DNA of 64,000 nucleotides from Liolophura sinensis (GCF_032854445.1 NC_088295.1:74924028-74988027); one strand, 5' to 3'; shown: positions 37,179 through 49,612, numbered from the stretch's first letter. The notes: generated by a model from the letters alone, not told the origin. Program-made: numbers and translations.

Positions 37179-40100
37179 CTAGTAGCTTCCGTTTGGCCTG
37201 CAGGAGAAAGTGCTCCTCTTCTGTCCACTTTGTTGGTATTCATACTCTTCACGAGCACATCCTGTAAGGAAGATAATCACATAAGTATGTATGGTAATGG
37301 CGGTGGGGGTGGTGGTGGGCTTCATGGTATACGTAACATTTTTTATACGCCTCCGCCTATGTATCCAATTGGTGGGTACATAGTTACACAGACGGTGATG
37401 TGTCGCGACTCACACTTGTTCATTTTCGCGGTTGTCTCGGAAACCAGATAGCCATTTTCCTTATATGTATAGATAGATGTGATTTTGTGTCTGAGCTCGA
37501 ACTCCCAACTGTTTACTTGATTGGCTGATACAAACATACACAGATGGCGAAGTGTCGCGACTCACATTTGTTTATTTCCTCTGTTGTCATGGTTACCAGA
37601 TCGCCAGCTTCCCTATATACTAGTATACTATATAAATATGGATGATTTCGTGTCCGGACTATCATCACAACAGTTTTCCACGGAGAGTTTTGATTTTTGG
37701 TGGAAACATAAATACACAGATGATGATGTGTCGCGACTCACATTTGTTTATTTCCTCTGTTGTCATGGTTACCAGATCGCCAGCTTCCCTATATACTAGT
37801 ATACTATATAAATATGGATGATTTCGTGTCCGGACTATCATCACAACAGTTTTCCACGGAGAGTTTTGATTTTTGGTGGAAACATAAATACACAGATGAT
37901 GATGTGTCGCGACTCACATTTGTTTATTTCTTCTGTTGTCATGGTTACCAGATCGCTAGCTTCCCTATATACTAGTATACTATAGAAATAGGTATGATTT
38001 CGTGTCCGGACTATCATCCCAACAGTTTTCCACGGAGAGTTTTGATTTTTGGTGGATACACAGATACAAAGATGACGATGTGTCGCGACTCACATTTGTC
38101 CATTTTCGAATGGTAAATCATGGTTGTCATGGTAACTAGATAGCCATTTTCCTTGTATATATATTATATAAATAGATTTGATTTTCTTGTCCGGACTACA
38201 GCTCCATATAATTTGAGGTGGACACCTTTGTCCACTTGCGATGACCGGCCCGGATAGCACAGTTGGTAGAGCGTCCGCTTCGGGACCGGTAGATCCAGGA
38301 TCAATCCTTGATCGAGTCACACCTAAGACTTTAAAAGAGGAAGTTGTAACTTCCTCGCTTGGCGTTCAGCATGAAGGGGATAGTGTAACGACTGGTTGAC
38401 CCGTATCAGTATAATGGCTCGGGTGGGGCGGCTTACTTGCCTTGGTAAGTCGTCTCAGTGAAGCAGCACTAAATAAAAGAGCGGTGGAAATCCGTCCTAC
38501 AACGAGGAGGCACATTACACGTGCATGCACCCTAATGATTCCTTCGTCGTCATATGACTGAAAAATTGTTGAGTACGACGTTAAACCCCAAGCACTCACT
38601 CACTCACTCCACTTGCGATGAAGATTCCCCTCAGGGGTTATACTCACCACCATGCTAATGGTATTCTATTATACATTGCAAACAAATGCATTTGTTGGGG
38701 CGTATGTTGTGTTGACCTGAACTTTTGTTCAGTCATATGACGAGATGTGTGTACATATACCCTGTCTTTTTGTGACAGTTCGAACCCATGCCGCTAAAGT
38801 GCTGCCGCCACTGAAGTATCATGCCGAAGACAAGAGACATAATACCAGTACCCGGTCACATTATGCCGACATCGGGCCTTCCAGTCTTGTTCCTATGCTC
38901 TCACCTTTCGGTGCTGAACGTCAAGCGAGGCGGCAACTCGTACCAGTTTTAAAGTCTTTTGTATACCCGGACACCCTAACCATTAGGTATAAGTAGTCAC
39001 AGCTAGAAGTATTAACACTTGTCGCTTATTCATTGTTATTACTATACATTGACATTGCAAATTACAATTAAACATGAAAATTTCTTTTTTGTCTGTATAC
39101 TGATATTGGCATACTAAGCCAATAAACTCACAGACCGAATATTTATATTTTGAATCTATATGGGAATGGACGGTTTTGGTCAGAGCACCCACTTTATCGC
39201 AACATTATCTTACTTTTCTGGTATGTAATGTTTATAAATGATTTCTGAAGTGCTTTCTCGCATGTGCTTTTCAAATGTAGCTTTCCGATATCAGAACTTA
39301 CCTCTCTGACATTCTGAAATGATTCCTGAAACAATAGATATGCCATAACTTTCTTCTTGATGTAGAAGAACTAGACCAAATACAAATGTCGGTCAAGATG
39401 AACTCATGAAACCAATTATTCACTGATACACAATTTTAGAAAGTGTTTCGCTTTGTAAAGTAAAATGTAAGCCATACTCACGACAGTCCATGGGGCTCTC
39501 CTCCCATTTGTTGTCCATGTACAAGTAACCGCTCGGGCTGTACAGTCTTTCGCCTTTTTTATTCGCACAATGACATCTGAAATGAAGGCCAATGACATAT
39601 ACTGGGCACAGAAGACACAAGTGGGTAAATCAAATAACACAATACCTCGACATGATAATCACAGTAAAATGTAATCCATCAGACAAGCATATTTCGCTTA
39701 CGCTATCTTAAATTTGGCGCTGTTTGGTCTTTTTGTCATACAAGTTATATTCTTCAAGGTCACATGATAATCTGCACTCCTAATTGTTAATCAAGAACAA
39801 ACCGCTTTGCGTGCACAATCCCGTTTATGTAGCATAATATGTAACATACTGTACAAAGCATTTTATATAACTGGGGGTTTCCACCCATTATAATGCTGGC
39901 CGCCGTCGTATAAGTGAAATATTCTTGAGTACGGCGTAAAACACCAATCAAATAAATAAATCAAATAAACGTATAACTTGGGCCTTGTGTGATTCAGGGG
40001 CCTCTCAGAAAAATGCCGTTTGAATTTCAAGGTTATTTTTCAAGGTCATAAGATCACCTCTCCAAACTCCAAATCCGTTTCGTGTACCACTGAAAATAAA

Positions 40101-41398
40101 TGACAAATTGTATCCCATAGCTATGTATAACTGTACCGGAGATGTGTGGTCTCGCTGTGAGTGGAAGAAGTTTGGCACAGAAGGCACACAGGTGGCAGGC
40201 AAGTGGTTTTCTAGGAAAGAACATAACGAAACAACGATTGCGCAAAATGGGACCACAAGTGCAATAAACCGAAAGTTTTGTGACACCACCTCCCAAACAC
40301 ATTGAAAGCAGGCATTGTAATCTGATGCACAATACGTGGGTTAATACGATTTCTATATCCCAGACTGTAGTCCCAGAATCGCAGAAAGGCCTACTTTCAC
40401 TGATCCGACGCACTGTATGGGGCCGTAGTTGCCGTCCTCGTCGCATCGAGGTACTGGTCGACCAGGCATGATACGCCCCTTTTCCTGATCCTGATTATAC
40501 ATATTGAGTTTATCAGCACATCTCTCTGAAATGAAACAAACCATAAAACAGATTCTTAATACCGACAATCATAGCAATATCGTATTTATCACAACGCTGA
40601 AACAATCTCTTGGCGAACATTAGAACCTACATAAAAGTTGGCCTTTGCCCTGTACGCTCTCGGGTCATGTGACAAGTTGAAGCTGCAGAAATGTTGGCCT
40701 TTGTTGCATGACCATTTTCAACTAGTCAGCAAGGACGAGTTAGTATAAAGCACTGTTTTTCATCTCAACTGGATATCATATCACTAACAAGTCATAAATC
40801 TTAAATCGTAAGGTTTTGGTCGTAAGTTTTATTGTAGCTGGCACATAATATAAGGCATGGGTAAGCAGGAATGAAACGGGTGTCGTAAGTTTTAACCTAT
40901 GGTAGTAGCAACATCCAACCTTTAATGTAGAGAAACGGCATAGAACCTATAACCCAAGCACACCTTACATGCAGATATGTGTAATATGTTGCATTCAAAC
41001 TGTGACTCCAATGTATTGTCTCTTTCAGTAACCAGAAGATAAATACTATTGTTTCAACCTGACACTGTTGTAAATACCGTTGCTTTCAAACTCCACAAAT
41101 ATTTTGTTTAATACCAACAAGCGTATTTTTGCAACAGCTAAAAACTTGTCTTCAAAATTGTCGCCTGCTGTCTCTTGGGCTTCTCCAAGTGAATCGCCCA
41201 TGTTAATCAAAGGATAAAAACAACTGATCGAATGACGAACGGACAGAGAGATTTCTTGTAGCCAAAAGCGTATATTAACATGACTAAAAACATAAAACAT
41301 GGATAAAAGGAATTAATGTCTGACTTACCCTGGCCATATATCGTCGAGAGGCCCGCGACGACAAGGCAAAGCACAACGCTAAATATACCACGCAACAT
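37179..41398 (-). CDS. Secreted thyroglobulin type-1 domain protein, paralogue 1 (thyropin-like), four exons
   Basis: Exons are 41398-41329, 40525-40399, 39576-39482 and 37261-37179, giving 124 residues. A signal peptide (MLRGIFSVVLCLVVAGLS, cut near 22) precedes one full Tg1 domain at about 27-97: ERCADKL, PRCDEDGNYGPIQC, a CHCA in place of the usual CWCV, and MDC. Then CAREEYEYQQ and FSCRPNGSY begin a second Tg1 domain, but a stop follows at once. Tg1 domains of this kind often inhibit cysteine cathepsins; that role is inference. The exon 2 donor is odd: the base pair aligned with the paralogue's GT is GA (GGATCAGT|GAAAGT). An alternative donor two bases earlier breaks the frame, so the copy may be failing or use a rare splice site. 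Confidence 0.8.
37370..38200. repeat. Tandem array of about 176-bp units (4-5 copies) in the last intron of paralogue 1
   Basis: TGTCGCGACTCACA recurs at 37401, 37553, 37729, 37905 and 38081 (spacing 152, 176, 176, 176). The two central units are almost identical, the outer ones diverged. Open frames inside simply follow the repeat. Confidence 0.92.
38244..38606 (+). mobile_element. SINE family B, apparently full length
   Basis: The head GGCCCGGATAGCACAGTTGG (A-box) is followed by a B-box-like GATCCAGGATCAATCC. The body has CCTCGCTTGGCGTTCAGCAT, and the 3' end is GTTGAGTACGACGTTAAACC followed by a CACTCACTCACTC tail. It lies in the last intron of paralogue 1. Confidence 0.85.
38770..38995 (-). 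mobile_element. SINE family C copy, truncated
   Basis: On the minus strand it reads CCTAATGGTTAGGGTGTCCG, then CCTCGCTTGACGTTCAGCAC, then GCATGATACTTCAGTGGCGG. It shares the middle motif with family B and the later part with the copy at 23030-23330. Confidence 0.65.
39870..39962 (+). mobile_element. SINE family A, 5'-truncated copy
   Basis: Only the 3' portion is present: GGCCGCCGTCGTATAAGTGA, TTGAGTACGGCGTAAAACAC and an AATCAAATAAATAAA tail. It lies in the second intron of paralogue 1. Confidence 0.85.
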
Positions 41399-41514
41399 GG
41401 TGAGTCCAAAACAATAAAGCGCAGAGAACTTCAGCTGTGGAAATAAAACGTTTAATCACTGAACACAGCACTGAAAGTGTAGCAGAACTGTTCACATGTC
41501 GAATGACAGGAAAA

Positions 41515-41522
41515 CTTATATG
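41515..41522 (-). promoter_or_regulatory. TATA box of thyropin-like gene 1
   Basis: CATATAAG on the minus strand, about 117 bases upstream of the ATG. It aligns with the TATATAAAG of paralogue 2, as does the leader sequence between box and ATG (ACGTTTTATTTC). Confidence 0.6.
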
Positions 41523-42199
41523 GCAGATTTTATTGTTGATATTTAATTATCTTTACTATTCTAATCGCTTATAGTATATTACATATCCATAACGGTTAGC
41601 ATTGTTTTTCATCTAATCACCATCGAGCTGAAAGTTCACTTGGAATATTACCAGATGTAGGACAAGGTAACGCACATAAAACTGTCTGAAAAATTGCTTT
41701 CATTAATTGTTTTCTATAACGATATCCCTCCTACGTAACAGACGGGCACTTTGCAAGGACCAAGTTTATTCGTACTATAAGTGTACTATAAATGCACATA
41801 TTTGCATTACGGATATCGCATGTGGATGATATCTTGTGTCTGGGAATATGGTATAATAAATATGCATATTTTCCCTATCTGTTCCAAACTGAATGTCAGC
41901 TAGATCTTTATATATTGATAAAAATGTGACCTTTCAGAGCTCCTGGGGCCCATTTTACGAAGCAGTCGCAATTTCGCAGAAGCAGTTATGTTCCATGACA
42001 ACACACACTGGAAAAATACATCACCAATTCGAAATGCGCTTGGCGTTCCCGTTGTTAGACGGGACCCTGCATTCCTGTACATGGTTTATGTTACTATAGG
42101 GCACTTGTATTGCAGAAGTCTTTAAAATACTTCACACCGACGTGGTGATGATTAATGCCCAACACTTATTCGCTAACTATTGCTGAACTTTTACAATCT

Positions 42200-42375
42200 A
42201 TACTCTCTCCGTTTACTCCGTACTCAAAATATTTCACTTCTTCCAAGCATAATGGTGGAAGGTGGCCGGTCATAGCCCGGTGGAATCTCACGACCATCAA
42301 CAAGTTGCACTCCCCACGTACGACCTTAGAGGGAGTCAGCATGAGATGGACTTGAACTTACATCGACAACATTGG
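42200..42375 (-). mobile_element. SINE family A copy, diverged
   Basis: CTCCGTACTCAAAATATTTC, then AATGGTGGAAGGTGGCC and CCCCACGTACGACCTTAGAG. It lies between the two thyropin-like genes. Confidence 0.65.
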
Positions 42376-43044
42376 TGAAACCCGCGAAACCTTACACTAA
42401 TGACGCACGTGCATAAATAACATTATCACGAAATTGCTGGTTCTCATGCATGTGTGGGTCTTGTACAAGTTGAACAGCGCCTTGTGTTTTTATTTCTCTG
42501 CATTTAGTGGCTTTAGTGGCTTTTGGGTTGTTTTCCTTCACCATCGTTATTTACACTCTATTTGGACTCTTCGACGTCACATAGTTGAAACCTTGTTAAG
42601 TGCGAAGTGAAAGGCTGTATTTGAATGGTCTTAACACAGCATTAGGTCACATTGTAGGTTGGTTGTATGCATAGATATAGAGCTTGCATGTTCATCATCG
42701 ACTTACTTTATACAAATAACGTCCCTATTATGTTTGTTCACAAAAGTTCTACAGTGTCTTTGAGCTGCTGTCCAATTGTCAGAACAATAATTTAGTATTT
42801 AATGTTGTAAAACCTCTATGAATTTTAATGAAATACAGAAGGTATAAATATTTCAAAGCACAATCCATTCTGGAAGTACAATGGCGTCTTCAACTCTTGT
42901 AGGTATCTTGACTTTGAACACACGAAGGACAAAGAACGAAAAGTTACTTCCTCACAAGCACTGCAGCATGACAGCAGATATTTCCACATATGCGATGTAA
43001 ACATAAAAACGGAGAATAGGCCTGATGCAATGCAAGAAACAAAG

Positions 43045-43050
43045 TTTATT
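43045..43050 (-). terminator. Poly(A) signal of thyropin-like gene 2
   Basis: AATAAA on the minus strand, about 215 bases past the stop, in a 3' UTR clearly related to that of paralogue 1. Confidence 0.6.
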
Positions 43051-43263
43051 TAGAGAATGGAAATAGATTAAACAGTAAAATCACAGTAAATATATAATCA
43101 GCACAAAACGTGTTCATAGGGGTTAATCCAACAGTGCATGTGTGAATAAAACTTGATACACGTTATTGTTCCTGACAGACAAACAGCTGTTACACATCAT
43201 ATATTTTTACAAGCAGAAAACAATTTCATCCAGAAAAAATTCTGGTGCAGGAATGAAGAGAGA

Positions 43264-46200
43264 CTAATAGCTTCCATTTGGCCTGCAGGAGAAAATTGTC
43301 CCGCTCTGTCCACTTCGTTGGTGATTATGTTCCTCACGAGCACATCCTGCAGGGAAGACAATCACATAATAAATAAAATCTCAGTTCAAATTAAACTGAA
43401 ATTAAACTTCAAAATTCCTTATTTGTCTGTAATCCTAACGACTCGATATTTGCATACTTAGATAATAAACTCGCAGACCAAGTTTTTTTATGTTTCATAT
43501 GATGTCTGTCGACAACTGATCAGTTTGATCATATATGAACATACTTTTAGGTCGAAGTTCTTTTAATTTCCTTTAATCGCAAAACCAACTTATATAAGAA
43601 CTTATTTTTCAAGCACTTAATGTTTATAAGTGATTTTTGAAGGTTCAGTAGACGTTTCGATATCAGAACCTTTCTGTAATGTTGTATTTAGAAGAGATGG
43701 CTGAAATCCAAACATTGGTTTTGACTTCGTAACTTACTTTTTGATGTATAAGAACTGGGTCAAGTGTAAGATTAGATCAAAGTAAGCTTTGAAATGAAAT
43801 ATTATTTGACACATTTAACATATGTTTGGTGAAAGTACACTACAGGTTATACTCACGACAATCCATGGAGCTCTGCTCCCATGCGTTGTCTTTATATAAC
43901 CAGCCGTTCGGACTGTACAGTTTTTGGCCGTTTATATTCGCACAGTGACAGCTGAAACAATAAGGAATGAGTGAGTGTAAAATTAAGACGCATATCACAA
44001 ATCGAATACGAATACATTCACAGTAAAACTGCGCTATTGGTAACTCAAATTAGGCACTGTTTTCTTTTCTTTTGTCGTTTAAATTTCAAGGTTATGTTTC
44101 AAGGTCATAAGATCACCTCTACCCCTGTACTTGTTTATCAGTACTAAACTCCAAAACTGTTTAATATACACAATACCACTCAAAATAAGTGACAAAGTGC
44201 ATACCTTAATTATGTATAACTGTAATGTAGATGTGTGATCTCTGTAAGTGGAAGTCAGAGTTCGGAACCATTCCGACGAGAGTCAACATATATACACAAG
44301 GTTTCAAAATTTGTAAACTTAGGCAATACTTTTAAGGCAGTGTAAAGACATAGATTTGTTACTATGTTAGTACTGATCGGCAAAAAATAACTAAGGTGGA
44401 TATGTCGTGTCTTCTCTCTTCAGTTGGCCATATGATGTTTCAATTTAACAAAGGGGGCCCGAAATATATATATATATATATATATGCCTACGATAGACCC
44501 ATGCTTATGGAGACAGTGACTGCTTGGTCAGAGTGCGCAAACTGGTGGAACGGCCTACATGTAGGTTGTCTCTCTGTAGAATACCGTACCATATGACCAA
44601 TGGCTGAATATGTTGGGGGTGTTTGGGATGTACAGCTACAGGATCAAAATCTGACTTAGACTTGAGTTAGACTTAATATTGTCTTCAAAACAGTATACTG
44701 TGCCAAAATTATGACTTACTTTAGGAATTTTAGTTGTCTTCGATTTATAAGACAAAATCGCTTTTTGAAAATTGGCGTTTAAGTTAAAATCTAATTTCAG
44801 AAAAAAATATCACAAGTTGAGATTAGGTCTAAGACAGCTTCGTGCTTCTACTAGCTATGGGTAAATATCCGACTCACGGCAAGTCACTGTCGAACTTTTC
44901 CACGTCTGCCACACAGCTTTAGAGCCAGAGTTAAGGAAACAACCGGTGCGACAGCGCAAACGGGACCTTACGCGCCTGTGATGGTTTTTTTTTTTATCTT
45001 TTACACCACGTCCCCAGGAATAGTAAGATCGACTAATACTTAACCTTGTAATGTAGTACAACCTACTTACATTGATCCGACGCACTGTATGGGACCGTAG
45101 TTGCCGTTCTCGTCACATCGAGGTACTGGTCGACCAGGCATGATACGCCCCATTTCCTGATCCTGATTATACTTATTGAGTTTATCAGCACATCTCTCTG
45201 AAATGAAACAAACCATAAAATTAATGATATCACAGCATTGAAACTTACTTTTCTTGTGAACTTATATAAGCACAAGGGGATATCGGAACTTACTTCACAT
45301 GCCAAACTTGATCAGGCTAAAAGCCATACACCGGAACTCACTCACCTAAAAACTATCATAAATTACATGTTTGGTTATTTTATAGCATAATATCGTAAGA
45401 TACTTTCTGTTAGAGGTTAGGGTGACACAAAACGATATAGGGACTCAGCTCTGTACTTAGACAAAGCGAAACGATATAGGGTCGTACCTAGTATGAGTCT
45501 ACAAAACATAGATAGATGTATGTTGGTTTTTTGACAATTTGGAAGACGGCAACACATAGATTATCCAATTCATTTAAAGCTTTCTGTCAGGATGGTTTTA
45601 CAGAGAACTGGTCTTTTCACTCATTAAAACTATCTGACCATCTGATAAAATGGTGTTACATAAAAGTTGGTTTTGTACAGTAAGGTTTCTTATGATCTGG
45701 CAAAATAGTGTTACCAACAAGTTTGTCTTCGTAATATACGAATATATCCTGACAATCTGCTTAAATGGTATTACCGAATAGATGATCTCTGGCCATCTGA
45801 CAAAATGGGGCCACGAAAAGTTGGCCTGTATGCTTTCTGCTTATATGGTAAGATGAAAAAGCTGGACATTGTTGGCCATTTTCAACTGGGCTGTGGGAAT
45901 GAGCCTGTATACAGCATTGCTTTTCTTCTCAATTGGACACCATTTCACTGACAAATTTTAAGCTGTAAATCTTAAAGGTCGTAAATCTTAAAGGATGTAA
46001 GTCTTAGGTAGTAAGTTTTAACCAGCACACCATGAAAGGCATAGGTAAAATGAGTGGCACGGTCGCATGTCTTATGGTTTATCTTTTTGCAATATACCTT
46101 TGGTGAAACGGCCTGGAACCTAACCCTCATACACCTCACAATTACGTGTGTAATACGCTGTGTTTATTGTTATTTCAACGAATTTGGATGTACAACCTCA

Positions 46201-46492
46201 GAATAAATAGTATATTTTCAAATTAACCATCGCTACAAAAATTGTTAGATACCAAAAGCGTATTTCGGCCTAACTGCGACATTCTCCGATAAAATCGGTG
46301 TTAAATTGCACTCGGGAGGCTCTCCTAGTGAATGCCCCATTATAAAGAAAAGATGTAAACATTTTGACCGAAAGACGGACGAACGAGCCGACAGTCTGGG
46401 GTCTTAAAGAGCTAAAACTTACCTTGACCATATGTCATGGAGAGGCCAGCGAGGCCAAGGCAAAGCACAACGCTAAAAACACCACGCAACAT
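43264..46492 (-). CDS. Secreted thyroglobulin type-1 domain protein, paralogue 2 (thyropin-like), four exons
   Basis: Exons are 46492-46423, 45197-45071, 43951-43857 and 43346-43264, all with canonical borders and giving 124 residues. The signal peptide is MLRGVFSVVLCLGLAGLS. The Tg1 domain spans about 27-97 (ERCADKL, PRCDENGNYGPIQC, CHCANINGQ, SMDC). The tail CAREEHNHQRSG...FSCRPNGSY is the first part of another Tg1 domain, ended by a stop. It is about 80 percent identical to paralogue 1 by eye, with the same exon sizes (70, 127, 95, 83) and conserved introns and UTRs, so it is a genomic tandem duplication. A proteinase-inhibitor role is typical of the family but unproven. This copy looks functional: TATA box, intact splice sites, open frame. 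Confidence 0.88.
44460..44486. repeat. (TA)n microsatellite
   Basis: An uninterrupted run of about 12 TA dinucleotides in an intron of paralogue 2. Confidence 0.9.
44640..44850. mobile_element. MITE-like element related to the one at 3815-4050
   Basis: The ends read ATCTGACTTAGACTTGAGTT and, inverted, AGATTAGGTCTAAGACAGCTTCGTG. AGACTTGAGT and GCTTCGTG are shared with the 3815-4050 element. The copy is degenerate and intronic. Confidence 0.4.
45580..45880. repeat. Degenerate tandem repeat of about 60-65 bp, roughly 4 units
   Basis: Variants of CATCTGACAAAATGGTGTTA followed by AAAAGTTGGCCT recur through this part of intron 1 of paralogue 2. A single related piece is in the equivalent intron of paralogue 1 near 40640. 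Confidence 0.55.
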
Positions 46493-46594
46493 TATCGTGG
46501 GAAAACAACAAAATACAGAGGGCTTCAGTTGTTGAAATAAAACGTCTAGTAGTGGATGTGTAGCAACACTATTCAGATATCGGGGGGAAGGAAA

Positions 46595-46603
46595 CTTTAT
46601 ATA
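46595..46603 (-). promoter_or_regulatory. TATA box of thyropin-like gene 2
   Basis: TATATAAAG on the minus strand, about 103 bases upstream of the initiator ATG at 46492 and conserved in position with paralogue 1. Confidence 0.7.
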
Positions 46604-46649
46604 GTCGATTTGATTGTTGATATTTAATTATTACAATTATTTTAATAAT

Positions 46650-49350
46650 CGTTTATTATATTATAGGTTGATAACCGTTTTCATCAAAATGCCATCGGAC
46701 TGAAAGTTCACTTGGAGTATTATCAAAGCTCGGACAATGTCACGCACTTAAATGCCTGAAAAAATCGGTAACTGTTTTCTAATGAGTTTTACTATAGATA
46801 CGTTTTACAATACTACAATATTATAAATCGCATGAAAACACCTGGTAGATAAATTTTAGCCATATTTGATAATGGGCAGACTGATGGACGGACACACGAT
46901 CAAACGTGCTGACACTCATACTGACAGTATTTCACTAATATACATGTGGACAAAATGTTGACAAGAAAAGATTATCTCCAGTGAGGCTTTCTCTTGTCTA
47001 ACTAATTAAATTTTTTTAGAAGTTAACTTCTTAGACTTGTTTTAATGTTGTTTAAGAATGATGACGGATGATACTGAATAACAAACATGGAGACTTCACT
47101 ACCTTAGTGGGTTATGCCATGAAAGTTAATTTTTGTGCGGAGATAAATGCCTGGTAAAGAATATTCTTATTTTCCGTGGAAACGGAACACATGACGAGAA
47201 AAGGAACTTCTAAATTTATGGGGCGAAGTATGTTCGAAAATTCCAGTTGTAGTCAAAGGCATTTATAGTTATGTTGAAATAAATATGAACATTGTTCGAC
47301 ATAAGCTGTACTGTTAGCGTATGTAGACGAATTGAAGAGTAGCCAAAATAAACGGTAAGCCTTGTCTGTTATAACTAGAATATCGAATAAAGGGGTTGTT
47401 CAACAAATCTTGATCGAACATCCATTCTGTATAGTCGTGGAATCGTTTTGTTGTAGACAATCTTAAATGAAAGCGTCAGCATAATCACGTGAGTGTTAGT
47501 ATTTTCCGTTTGCCAGGAGAAACCCTTTCTTCTCTGTCCACTCTTTTTGCATGCAAAATAGAATAACACCTTACAACCCATATATACAATAAAATATCGT
47601 ATCTCATTTATATTGTTTTCCGGCAAAATGGCAACGCGTTGTTACAGTCGAGCACCCGAAGTTCTTTAACTGTTATAAAACTATGTGTTCCCACTTTATC
47701 TTTGGACACAGTTTTGCTGTCTATCAAATGATTGTATGGCATTCTGTTAGGAAATACTTCGGTTTGCAGGACACAAGACTTCTCTCCAATCGACAATTAT
47801 TTATTTTTTCTTTGTGAAGCTGTTGTCTTCTTAGAGTGGTGACTGTATCTTCATTACCTGTAGTTTCCCTCTGCAAATTCTCCATAGTCACTCTTGCATC
47901 GGAAAAGTTTCAAAAGAAGATAACAAAGCATATAAACATGAGCAGCTCTATTCACCGGGATTCACAGAAACTTCACAGAACACAACCCGTAAAGACAGAA
48001 ATCTAACACTTAAACAATCTCACTGAAAGTCAATTCATTACAATAATACCAATCAAATGCAGTTGACATACTGAATACCGTTTCATTTAATTCTTGTCGG
48101 TTCGCTTTCAGTTGGAATGGATTTTCCGTTGACACACAACCTTCATATGCACTTCGATGTGGATCAACGTGAACACACCGGATTCATCTCAACACACGGT
48201 TCCACATGCACTGATTGGAGGATTTTTGTGTACATAATAACATCAAGATACGTCTCACTTCTGATGTAGCTCCGGGAATCCGTGTCTTGCACACATGCGA
48301 ATAGCATTTAGTAAAATGGATCTGTGTTGTCGTTTACACACTACATAGCTCAACAGAATCGCATTGGACTTCTTAAACCACATGCATATGTATACTGAAA
48401 TCAATTAATGCTCACCTAAACGAATTTCTATGTTGTATCTGGTGTGTCCAATACCGTCTTTGATGCAAATAGGTTCATATCGATGGGTATACTGTTGGGT
48501 GAGTCAGAGGCATATTAATGCGAAAAGAGATCAATTCCCCCATACCCACTCTCATTAGCCACATACAGACCGACAAAATGGGCAGAAATAATTATATGTT
48601 GCATTCAAAATGTTGTTTGAAAGATTTTTCTCCTCTTGTACATAAAAGAACAATGTGATTATTTGAGCTGATCTGAAAACAAGCAAGGTGACTGCTCTGT
48701 TCTGACATTAAGGCATATAGACATTATAGGTTAGCCGTTTTAAGTTAATCGCATCTTTTTCAAATAAACAATGGCAGTAAAGATCAATGTATGTGTCATA
48801 ATTGACTTGACTCTCTGATGGGGCTGATAACCTTAAAATGGCGCAGAGTACAAGCTAGTATAACTTTTCGTGACTAGACTCATTTTTCAATACAACTTTG
48901 TATTTAGCTCGTAATCAGATAGTTGATTCTAGACGGCTGTATAACTTGGTTTTGACCAATAATCTGATATAAACCTATTTATCGCCTGTTTAGCCTATAT
49001 ATCTACAAACGGTTAGTGTATAGTGTAAAGCACTAGTGTTAAATGTCCAAATGTTTGAAGGTTAGTTATTCTGGATTTGCAGAACACATGGCTTGGACCC
49101 ATGATTGAGTCTGTTTTGTAAAAAAATAATCTTCACAGGTCTTCATTTTAGATTAAACAATATTTGAACGATTTAAATACATTTTTGTTGCCTCTTAGTA
49201 TGGCTATATACTCACCTGCTCCTTGTAGTTGTTTTAATTAAAAGACAAAAGCGTTTCAACATCCTGCTTAATAGTTCCTAAATATAAGAGTGTTAATATT
49301 TCCGAAACTGAGCAGTAGCTAGTAGTTATCTGGGGACACATATATAACAT
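46650..49350. other. Intergenic region upstream of paralogue 2
   Basis: AT-rich, with no intact exon seen on either strand. The only gene-like trace is the exon relic at 47492-47552. Confidence 0.6.
47492..47552 (-). pseudogene. Relic of the last exon of a third thyropin-like copy
   Basis: On the minus strand AGTGGACAGAGAAGAAAGG, then TTTCTCCTGGCAAACGGAAA, aligns with the last exon of both live paralogues (AGTGGACAGAAGAGGAGC, then TTTCTCCTGCAGGCCAAACG). Two bases are missing in the CTGCAGGC block and the final codons have drifted. No other exon of this copy was recognised. Confidence 0.6.
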
Positions 49351-49360
49351 ATGAAAGTGT

Positions 49361-49612
49361 TTGATTGGTGTTTTACGCCGTACTCAAGAATATTTCACTT
49401 ATATGACGGCGGCCGGCATTATGGTGGGAGGAAACCGAGCGGAGCCCGGGAGAAATCTACAACCATCCGCAGGTTGCTGACTGACCTTCCCACGTATGGT
49501 CGGAAAGGAAGCCAGCATAAACTGGAAATGAATTCACAACGACCGCATTGGTGAAAGGCTCTTGGGTCATTACGTTGCACTATCGCGCTAACCAACTGGG
49601 CCACGGAGGCCG
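49361..49612 (-). mobile_element. SINE family A, best full-length copy
   Basis: Read on the minus strand it starts with a tRNA-derived head, CGGCCTCCGTGGCCCAGTTG (A-box), then a degenerate B-box, the core CCTTTCCGACCATACGTGGG, GAAATATTCTTGAGTACGGC and the end GTAAAACACCAATCAA. This copy defines the family used for the other calls. A name in the SINE classification would need a search. Confidence 0.88.

Noticed and set aside
37521-37975. Two overlapping open frames repeating MDDFVSGLSSQQFSTESFDF
   Set aside because: They are produced by the 176-bp tandem repeat inside an intron; outer, older units do not keep the frame and there is no splice or start context.
38244-38320. tRNA-like sequence with A and B boxes
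   Set aside because: It is the head of a family B SINE; no proper cloverleaf acceptor stem is evident, so no tRNA gene is called. The same holds for the heads at 8400-8456, 23030-23100 and 49560-49612.
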